The notes below the pieces were generated by a model that worked only from the letters and a program-made list of their open reading frames with translations, was not told the origin of the DNA and made no database searches. The translations under genes and the position numbers were made by a program. This document shows, piece by piece, positions 57,848 to 64,000 of a DNA stretch of 64,000 bases. The DNA is from Magnetococcus marinus MC-1 (GTDB lineage Bacteria; Pseudomonadota; Magnetococcia; Magnetococcales; Magnetococcaceae), in assembly GCF_000014865.1 (NCBI RefSeq), contig NC_008576.1, forward strand, positions 1,703,501 through 1,767,500, given 5' to 3'. The first letter of the stretch is position 1; every line of letters starts with the position of its first letter.

Positions 57848-60454
57848 TTACAATAACTCCTTGAGCCTATAAAGGGCTTCCAACGCCTCTTTGGGCGTCA
57901 ATTCGTCGGGATCGACACGCTTGAGTTCCAATAAGGCTGGCGAGGGTGGGGCATCCTCAAAAAGCGTGAGCTGATAGGGCTGGGAGGCAGGGGCGTGGCC
58001 TTGCCCCATGGAATCTGGATGGTGCACGGCATGTTCCTCTAAATCCGCCAAGACCTCCCGCGCACGGCGGGTGACGGCACGGGGTAGTCCCGCCAACTGG
58101 GCGACATGAATACCATAACTACGATCCGCCGCTCCCCGCACAATGGTGTGCAAAAAGAGAATTTGATCTTTCCACTCCTTAACCTCCACCGTGAGATTAA
58201 ACACCCCATCCAATTGCGACTCCAACTGAGTAAGCTCATGATAGTGGGTGGCAAATAGGGTTCTGGCTTGGCACTGGGTGTGGATGTGTTCCGCAACCGC
58301 CCAGGCGATGGAGAGCCCATCGTAGGTGGATGTGCCTCGGCCAATTTCATCCAATATCACCAAAGATCGCTCGCTGGCATGGTGTAAAATGTGGGCGGTT
58401 TCGGTCATCTCCACCATAAAGGTGGAGCGCCCCCCCGCCAGATCGTCCGACGCCCCAACACGGGTGAAGATGCGATCCACCCGCCCAATTTTAGCCGAAC
58501 CCGCCGGTACACACGCCCCGGTGTGGGCCAGCAGGACAATGAGCGCAACCTGACGCATGAGGGTGGATTTACCCGCCATATTGGGACCGGTAATCAAGCC
58601 GGTACGCTGGCGGTTATCCAAGCGTATATCGTTGGCAACAAAAGGGGTGTCGGAAAACTGTTCAACCACCGGATGCCGGCCCTGGTTAATTTCAATCACC
58701 GCCCCCTCATGCAACAGCGGGCGACAATAGTTGCGCTCCTCGGCAATGTGCGCAAAATTGGCTAAGACATCCAGGGTGGCAATGGCACGGGCGCTGGCTT
58801 GCAGTGTTTCGGCTTGGCGAGCAACCTGTTCGGCCAGTGCTTCAAACAGAAGCTGCTCTCGCTCTAACATGCGCTCTTCGGCGGTAAGCAGCTGCTCTTC
58901 ATACTCTTTAAGCTCTTCGGTGACATAACGAACACCATTGGTCATGGTCTGACGCTGGATATAGCGCGGGGGAACCTTGTCCAAATGGGTTTTTGTCACC
59001 TCCATGCTGTAACCGAAGCTGCGATGGTATTTGATTTTAAGCGAGGGGATGCCGGTTTTCTCCCGCTCTTCTACCTCCAGCTTGGTAAGATAGCTTTTGC
59101 CATCGCGGCTGAGGCTGCGCAGGGTGTCTAAGGTTTGATCAAACCCCAGACGAATGGTCTCTCCCTCTTTAAGGTTTAACGGTAGCTCATCGGCCAACTG
59201 CTGCTCAAGCTGCTTGGTAAGCGCCTCGTGGCCATTAAAATGGTCGGCCAAGATGCGTAGTAGGCTGGGTACCGCGAGGCTGTGCCCGTCAGCTGGGGTA
59301 AGGATGGCGTAGAGCTGGGGCAGACATTGCAGCGTTTGGCGGAGTCCTCCCAGATCCCGAGGGCTGGCCCGGCGTAGCGCAATACGGCTTAAAAAGCGTT
59401 CCAGATCGTGGACCATGCGCAGCCGTTCACGCAGATCCTGGTAAGCAACCAAATTTTCCCGCAACCAGGAGACGCTCTCTTGACGGGTGGCAATGGCGTC
59501 CAGAGATTGCAATGGACGGTTGATCCACTGCGCCAGCAGACGGCTACCCATGGGGGTAATACAGCGATCCATCACCCCAAGCAGGCTGCTTTTGCGGCTG
59601 CCATCCTTAAGGTTATAGTTAAGCTCTAGGTTACGACGGCAGGTTTCATCCAGCACCATGCCCTCTTGCTGATGCAGGCGGGACAAGCCAGTGATATGGG
59701 AAAGCGCCTCTTTTTGGGTTTCGCGGCAATAGTGGAGGAGGGCACCACACACCCCTAAACAGGGGGGACTATCTGCCACGCCAAAACTTTCTAAACTGGT
59801 GACCTGAAAATGTTCTAAAAGGACCCGGGCCCCCTCTTTGCCATCAAAAGACCAGGAACCTCGACGCGACAGACAGCGTTTCCACCCCTTGAGCCATGGC
59901 TCTGGCTCCCAGTTGTCGGGGATCAGCAGTTCGGCGGGCTCTAGGCGGGACAGCTCAGCGGCGACTTGATCTTCTCTTTCCAAGGTCAGAGCAAAAAACT
60001 CACCGGTGGAAAGATCCAGGGCAGCCAAAGCGTGGGGGTGACGCTTGGCTGCGGGGAGATAACTGACCAGATAGTTGTTTTCGCGGGGGCTAAGCAGGCT
60101 CTCTTCGGTTAGGGTGCCAGGGGTGACAGTGCGCACCACCTCGCGGCGTACCGGCCCTTTAGAGGCGCCCGGTGGCTCCATCTGCTCACAAATGGCAACT
60201 TTAAAACCGGCTTCAATCAGCTTGTTTAAATAGGTTTGGCGCGCATGGACAGGGATTCCTGCCATGGGGATAGGCTCTCCCTCTGACTTGCCGCGAGAGG
60301 TAAGCGCAATGTTCAATGCCTCAGCTGCTTGTTTGGCATCGTCAAAAAACAGCTCGTAAAAATCCCCCATACGAAAAAACAGCAAGGTCTCCGGATGGGC
60401 GGCCTTGATGCTCAGATACTGGGCGATCATGGGGGTCTGTTTGGGGCTGCTCAT
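57848..60454 (-). CDS. mutS: DNA mismatch repair protein MutS
   Basis: Recognises mispairs and recruits MutL. 868 residues, full length: mismatch-binding N-terminus with the Phe-x-Glu motif in [11 protein letters not shown], connector, lever and clamp domains, then the ATPase with Walker [10 protein letters not shown] (about residue 622), Walker B ([15 protein letters not shown]), and the ATHYHEL motif. Alone apart from the downstream lipoprotein. Confidence 0.98.
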   Translation of the reverse strand: MSSPKQTPMIAQYLSIKAAHPETLLFFRMGDFYELFFDDAKQAAEALNIALTSRGKSEGEPIPMAGIPVHARQTYLNKLIEAGFKVAICEQMEPPGASKGPVRREVVRTVTPGTLTEESLLSPRENNYLVSYLPAAKRHPHALAALDLSTGEFFALTLEREDQVAAELSRLEPAELLIPDNWEPEPWLKGWKRCLSRRGSWSFDGKEGARVLLEHFQVTSLESFGVADSPPCLGVCGALLHYCRETQKEALSHITGLSRLHQQEGMVLDETCRRNLELNYNLKDGSRKSSLLGVMDRCITPMGSRLLAQWINRPLQSLDAIATRQESVSWLRENLVAYQDLRERLRMVHDLERFLSRIALRRASPRDLGGLRQTLQCLPQLYAILTPADGHSLAVPSLLRILADHFNGHEALTKQLEQQLADELPLNLKEGETIRLGFDQTLDTLRSLSRDGKSYLTKLEVEEREKTGIPSLKIKYHRSFGYSMEVTKTHLDKVPPRYIQRQTMTNGVRYVTEELKEYEEQLLTAEERMLEREQLLFEALAEQVARQAETLQASARAIATLDVLANFAHIAEERNYCRPLLHEGAVIEINQGRHPVVEQFSDTPFVANDIRLDNRQRTGLITGPNMAGKSTLMRQVALIVLLAHTGACVPAGSAKIGRVDRIFTRVGASDDLAGGRSTFMVEMTETAHILHHASERSLVILDEIGRGTSTYDGLSIAWAVAEHIHTQCQARTLFATHYHELTQLESQLDGVFNLTVEVKEWKDQILFLHTIVRGAADRSYGIHVAQLAGLPRAVTRRAREVLADLEEHAVHHPDSMGQGHAPASQPYQLTLFEDAPPSPALLELKRVDPDELTPKEALEALYRLKELL

Positions 60455-60718
60455 AGGCTAGACAAATCATATCTCAGAGTATAAGAGCTTAAAGAATTCA
60501 TCATAGCCCATTTAACCAAATGCGCCTAGCCTACAGATCTGCCCGCGCTGTTTTTCTCCAAAAAAAAGGGCCCCAAAGGGGTGTAAAACACTCCTGTGAG
60601 GCCGCTTTGCTCGGCAGGTTCATGTGCCGGTGGTCTGTCTAGCGTGCAGGCGGTGCAGGTTACCCCTGGACCATGTTTGTCGAGGCCCGTAGGGATAAAA
60701 AAGCGTCGACTAACCCAC
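60455..60718. other. Gap between mutS and the upstream membrane-protein gene, with a possible minus-strand terminator
   Basis: No gene is seen. On the minus strand, CCCC-TTT-GGGG followed by CCC and seven T residues (about 60559-60584) could be a weak rho-independent terminator for the upstream gene. The mutS promoter should lie nearer 60460-60540, but no boxes are clear. Confidence 0.45.
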
Positions 60719-61327
60719 CTAGTTGACCGTGTAGACCAAGCCGGGGGGGATGATCAACTCTTTACGGTCGGTGAGCTCCAAACAGGCGCACTCCTTAGGT
60801 AAACGTATCTCGGTGACACCGGTAAATTGTGCCATTTTACCGTCGGAAGTCTCGATCCACTCTGGAATGGGTACCTCTTTAAAGCGTCCAACCTGGGTAC
60901 CCATACGGCGAATAAAATCGGGCGTTACGTGCCATATGGTGGATTGCTGCCCTTTTAGGCGGTCCATTTGCAACTGTGCCATAAGCTGGGCGCGTAGGTC
61001 TCGGGGTCTTCCCTCTTCTCCAACGCCTTGGTTGATGTTGCCATGCTCGGCGGTGGTGGGATCTTCACGATGCCAATTAAGATAGGGGGTGGCTTGTTCA
61101 CGGTCATTGCGGGCATCTTCTTCATCCGCTCCCATACGGAAGGGATTGTTGCGATCTTCCTGCCCGTCCTTGGGGTTGAAGGGGTTGTTTTTGATCAACT
61201 TCCATCCCACCCAAAAAAGGAAGCCCATAAACGCAAGATGCAGAATAGCCCCCCCCTGCATATTTTGCAGCAGGGGAGAGATCATAAAGACGGCGGCTAA
61301 AATCATCAGTAGATGACTAAGTTTCAT
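60719..61327 (-). CDS. Hypothetical protein with N-terminal membrane helices, 202 residues
   Basis: I recognise no family. Two hydrophobic segments (about 5-22 and 28-46) form a hairpin or a signal plus anchor. A charged Asp/Glu/Arg/Asn-rich stretch follows (about 50-110), then a beta-rich C-terminal part with KECACLEL and a hydrophobic end. The ATG is clear and the frame fills the space well. Transcribed toward mutS, with a 321-bp gap upstream. Confidence 0.68.
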   Translation of the reverse strand: MKLSHLLMILAAVFMISPLLQNMQGGAILHLAFMGFLFWVGWKLIKNNPFNPKDGQEDRNNPFRMGADEEDARNDREQATPYLNWHREDPTTAEHGNINQGVGEEGRPRDLRAQLMAQLQMDRLKGQQSTIWHVTPDFIRRMGTQVGRFKEVPIPEWIETSDGKMAQFTGVTEIRLPKECACLELTDRKELIIPPGLVYTVN

Positions 61328-61648
61328 GGCGATTTAATCCATCTCGACGGGCGATATGCTCATCTGTGTTTCAAACGTTGATAAGGGCAGATGCCCTTCA
61401 AACTCAGTATACTCTATGATTGCCCTTGGCACCTAAGGGTTCCCTCGGTGCTTGGGGGATTTCCCCTCTAGGGCATAACAAAATAAGAAATTTGGGCCGC
61501 AACCCCAAACGTTGGGTCGCCCGCATAGGCAGGTGAAGCCATGCCAACTTTCTCCCGCAAACGTTGTCTGCCAGCACCCTTGCAAAGGTTTAAGGCCGAC
61601 AGGCCGGGCACCGTTGCCCGCAAATAGAACCGTAAAAGTGTGCCCAAC
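61328..61648. other. Intergenic region with a possible three-way-junction RNA fold
   Basis: No gene is seen. At 61421-61475 an outer 6-bp helix TGCCCT/AGGGCA encloses two hairpins: GCACC/GGTGC (61429-61433 with 61447-61451) and GGGG/CCCC (61455-61458 with 61463-61466). A separate palindrome AAGGGCA/TGCCCTT lies at 61383-61398. A CGGGCA/TGCCCG hairpin at 61605-61620 sits just after the stop of the upstream minus-strand gene and may be its terminator. The promoter of the hypothetical gene should be near 61330-61420. Confidence 0.45.
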
Positions 61649-64000
61649 CTAGGGTTCCCGCACCAAACGAAAGCCTGTTACGTCAAACCATTGGTCAGGT
61701 GTCAGCCACTCGCGGTCGGCACAGCGAGACTGCTTAGCACCGGTTAGCCAAGCACCGCCGCGTAAAATGCGGAGTTCCGTATCACTGTTCTGACTCACCG
61801 GATTACGCTCGGGGGCATTGGCATAAAAGTTGGGGTCATACCAATCATTGACCCACTCATAAACATTACCTGACATATCAAACAACCCAAAACCATTGGG
61901 TGCCTTACGCCCCACAGGTTGGGTGCCGGTGAGCTTTTCCCCCGGGCGACTAACCCAAGCGACACTATGGGGTACACTGCTACCTGACCACTGCTCATCC
62001 TTGCCGCCGCTGCGACAGGCATACTCCCACTCGGTCTCCGAGGGAAGACGGAACTTCTCACCCGACAGTTGGCTAAGCCTTTCAATAAATTCACGGGTGT
62101 CAAACCAGGAGATATTGTTCACCGGGTTTTCATTGCTCACTTTTTGTTTGGATGGGTTGCTCATGCTGCCCATGACCAATTTCCATTGGGCCTGGGTTAT
62201 CTCAAACTGGCCCAGCCAAAAGCCATCGACACAGGCCCGGTGAATCGGTTTTTCATCATCATCCCCTTGATTACTGCCCATATTAAAGCATCCACCAGGA
62301 ATGCGAATAAAACGCATATTGGTGTTTTTCTCTGTCCAACTCTCCAGCGCCTTGGCAGGGGTCGTCACGGGCTCTGGCGCAGGGCGCGCAGGCTCTACCA
62401 GAACGTGTGGCTCTGGCGTGGGGGAGGATGGTGCGACACGTTGCGTGTTTACCGGTGCTGGCGAAAGCGCTTGCTTGGCAGGGGGGAGCGGCGACATCCC
62501 TTTGTGAACCACCTCTTTTTCACCAATGACGGTGTAGATGGATTTTGCCTTATCCAACATCAATCCACGGGTTACGGTGTTGGTGCTGGGGCTGGAGGCT
62601 AATTCTACCAAGCGATCCGCCACACCACGCAAACCATCTACCCCGTCTGGGTTGGTGGGATCCAACTGCAAAAGGCGCGCAAAATAGTATTGGGCATTAC
62701 GCCGGGGTGGCATGGTCAAACGATCATTGACCAGCGCTTCTCGCCCATCATTAAGCAGGCGTCCAATCTCATCCAGCGGTTCCGCCATCAAAGCGGTTGA
62801 TGTGGATAGCGGGGCGGCCTCTACCTGTGCGGCTGGGGTAGGCATGCCCTCTAAGGGAGCCTCTCCCGACAGTTCAGGGAGCTGTGCGATGCGTTGGTAA
62901 AAGGCCACAATGGCTGGATTGTTGGGGTCCAACTGGTGGGCATTACGTAAATGCTCCAAGGCCCGTTGGGGATTGGTCAATACCTCTGCTTCAGCCAATT
63001 TAAGCAGGCGCGCGGCAACCTTCTGAATGCCCTCCTGCGCGGCTGGATTTTGCGGTTCCAACTCCAATACTTGGCGGAAACGGAACAGGGCATTTCTACC
63101 CTGAGGGCGAGTTAGACGGTCCTCTGCCAACAGGCTTTCAGCCTCTTCAAGTAGTTTGGGTATCCATTGATGGGCTTTGTTTTTTTCCCCCACCGTAGCG
63201 CGGCTGGAGTCATGGCGATTTTGTGCGGATGGTTCAGGGTTAAGCGCCTGCTGCACCACTGCATTTTGCGGTAAAATGGCCGCAGCGCGGCGCAGATAGA
63301 TCTCTGCTGTGTGCTGATCCGTGCTCTCTTTAGCCAATTTGACAAGATGCGCCACTATGCGCTCAAGTCCCTGTTTAGCAACAGGCTGTTGGGGATCGAC
63401 TTGAAGAACTTGGCGGTAAAAATAGAGGGCGCTTAAAGGATACGGTACCGTCATGCGCTCTCTCTGCATGGCCGCTTCGGCACGGTTGAGCAAACTGGTT
63501 ATGAAATCTTTATCTACCTTCAACGGGGCGCTGACCATCTCGCGATCTTGGCCCTCGCTTGGTGACGGTTCCTCTGCCTCGGCAAGGAGTGGCTGAGGTG
63601 TGACAGCGTCTGTCATGCTAGGCGCTTGCGCCACGGGGCTTTTTTTGAGGGGTTGGGGGGCTGGTAGCTGACCAGCCAAGGATGCCTCAGGTTCGGCCAC
63701 TTCAACAGGCGTTGTGGTAGAAATTACCTCCGATGGCACCGGGGCTGCGGCCATGCGCGGGCGGGGCTGGCTATCTGAGGTACGCGGTTGCGTGAAACTG
63801 GATGGCGGGATGTTGGGGTGCGTATGCTCAATCCAACGGGCCAGTTGCTCCAGTGTGGCTGCGGACCGATTATCGATCCCTTGTTCTTGGCTAAGCAGGG
63901 TTAAGCGATCAGCAACCTGACGCAAGCCTTTAAGTGCCCGATTGTTTTCCGGGTCTGCCTCCAACACTTGGCGGTAACGGTATAGCGCATTTCGCTCAGC
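61649..64000 (-). CDS. Repeat protein with C-terminal formylglycine-generating-enzyme-like (SUMF1) domain, N-terminus outside the window
   Basis: The frame runs off the right edge, so the start is missing. At least four similar ~55-residue helical repeats are visible, each with the pattern RLTxPxxRNALYxFRQVLxLDPxNPxAxxGL, like TPR-type solenoids. They are linked by Pro/Ala/Glu-rich spacers. The last ~230 residues form an FGE-sulfatase domain (GGCFNMGSNQGDDDEKP, WFDTREFIERL, LPSETEWEYACR, NVYEWVNDWYD). FGE needs two active-site cysteines about five apart; here the equivalent tail reads AKQSRCADRE, keeping only the second Cys. It is therefore more likely a binding or PvdO-like domain than a canonical FGE. 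Function unknown. Confidence 0.85.
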   Translation of the reverse strand, partial: AERNALYRYRQVLEADPENNRALKGLRQVADRLTLLSQEQGIDNRSAATLEQLARWIEHTHPNIPPSSFTQPRTSDSQPRPRMAAAPVPSEVISTTTPVEVAEPEASLAGQLPAPQPLKKSPVAQAPSMTDAVTPQPLLAEAEEPSPSEGQDREMVSAPLKVDKDFITSLLNRAEAAMQRERMTVPYPLSALYFYRQVLQVDPQQPVAKQGLERIVAHLVKLAKESTDQHTAEIYLRRAAAILPQNAVVQQALNPEPSAQNRHDSSRATVGEKNKAHQWIPKLLEEAESLLAEDRLTRPQGRNALFRFRQVLELEPQNPAAQEGIQKVAARLLKLAEAEVLTNPQRALEHLRNAHQLDPNNPAIVAFYQRIAQLPELSGEAPLEGMPTPAAQVEAAPLSTSTALMAEPLDEIGRLLNDGREALVNDRLTMPPRRNAQYYFARLLQLDPTNPDGVDGLRGVADRLVELASSPSTNTVTRGLMLDKAKSIYTVIGEKEVVHKGMSPLPPAKQALSPAPVNTQRVAPSSPTPEPHVLVEPARPAPEPVTTPAKALESWTEKNTNMRFIRIPGGCFNMGSNQGDDDEKPIHRACVDGFWLGQFEITQAQWKLVMGSMSNPSKQKVSNENPVNNISWFDTREFIERLSQLSGEKFRLPSETEWEYACRSGGKDEQWSGSSVPHSVAWVSRPGEKLTGTQPVGRKAPNGFGLFDMSGNVYEWVNDWYDPNFYANAPERNPVSQNSDTELRILRGGAWLTGAKQSRCADREWLTPDQWFDVTGFRLVREP

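Overview
The window is a gene-dense chromosomal segment of a Gram-negative bacterium. Outer-membrane and envelope genes (lpxD, lnt, a SPOR lipoprotein), the mreBCD-mrdA-rodA rod-shape operon, glnD, serC/serA, two-subunit glyQ/glyS, recQ and mutS indicate a proteobacterium. The gene mix does not settle the class. The moderately GC-rich DNA, frequent GTG/TTG starts and mosaic of alpha-, gamma- and delta-like features would fit a deep-branching lineage such as Magnetococcales, but that is an inference; no database was searched and no 16S gene is present. I saw no tRNA, rRNA, CRISPR array, insertion sequence or prophage.

Layout. 1-5.2 kb: the 3' end of a nitrilase-family hydrolase, a membrane diguanylate cyclase, rfbB-rfbA (dTDP-sugar synthesis), a DUF4126-SHOCT membrane protein and an orphan reverse-strand gene. 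5.4-11.9 kb: an SLC13-type transporter, then a class II DAHP synthase and glnD on the minus strand. 12.1-20.3 kb: a tightly overlapped operon mreB-mreC-mreD-mrdA-rodA-lpxD, followed without a break by an ArsM-like methyltransferase and a TIGR04282-type glycosyltransferase. 20.5-26.2 kb: the ycjX-ycjF pair, then serC and serA separated by a terminator. 26.3-32 kb: cbiB (minus), then a glycan cassette (GT-C membrane glycosyltransferase, methyltransferase, polyprenyl-phosphate sugar transferase, gmd). 32-37.4 kb: two large overlapping secreted Sel1-repeat genes on the minus strand. 37.7-48 kb: a pyruvate kinase fused to a ferredoxin domain, rsmD-coaD, then miaB-phoH-pgpH-ybeY-lnt. 47.9-54.8 kb: glyQ-glyS, recQ and an AIPR-family defence gene broken by one in-frame stop. 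54.9-64 kb (minus strand): nfeD-qmcA, a gamma-carbonic-anhydrase-like gene, a SPOR lipoprotein, mutS, an unknown membrane protein, and a repeat protein ending in a formylglycine-generating-enzyme-like domain that runs off the window.

How the genes work together. Most of the window is housekeeping: cell elongation and outer-membrane assembly, amino-acid synthesis (DAHP synthase, serA/serC, glnD control), translation and RNA modification (miaB, rsmD, ybeY, glyQS) and repair (mutS, recQ). The less ordinary items are the pyruvate kinase-ferredoxin fusion with an apparent Asp-for-Cys variant second cluster; the ArsM/TIGR04282 pair translationally coupled to lpxD; the AIPR gene with a CAA-to-TAA-like interruption; a Firmicutes-like phoH-pgpH-ybeY order that suggests c-di-AMP turnover; the paired Sel1 proteins with a 45-bp tandem repeat; and a possible three-way-junction RNA fold near 61.4 kb.
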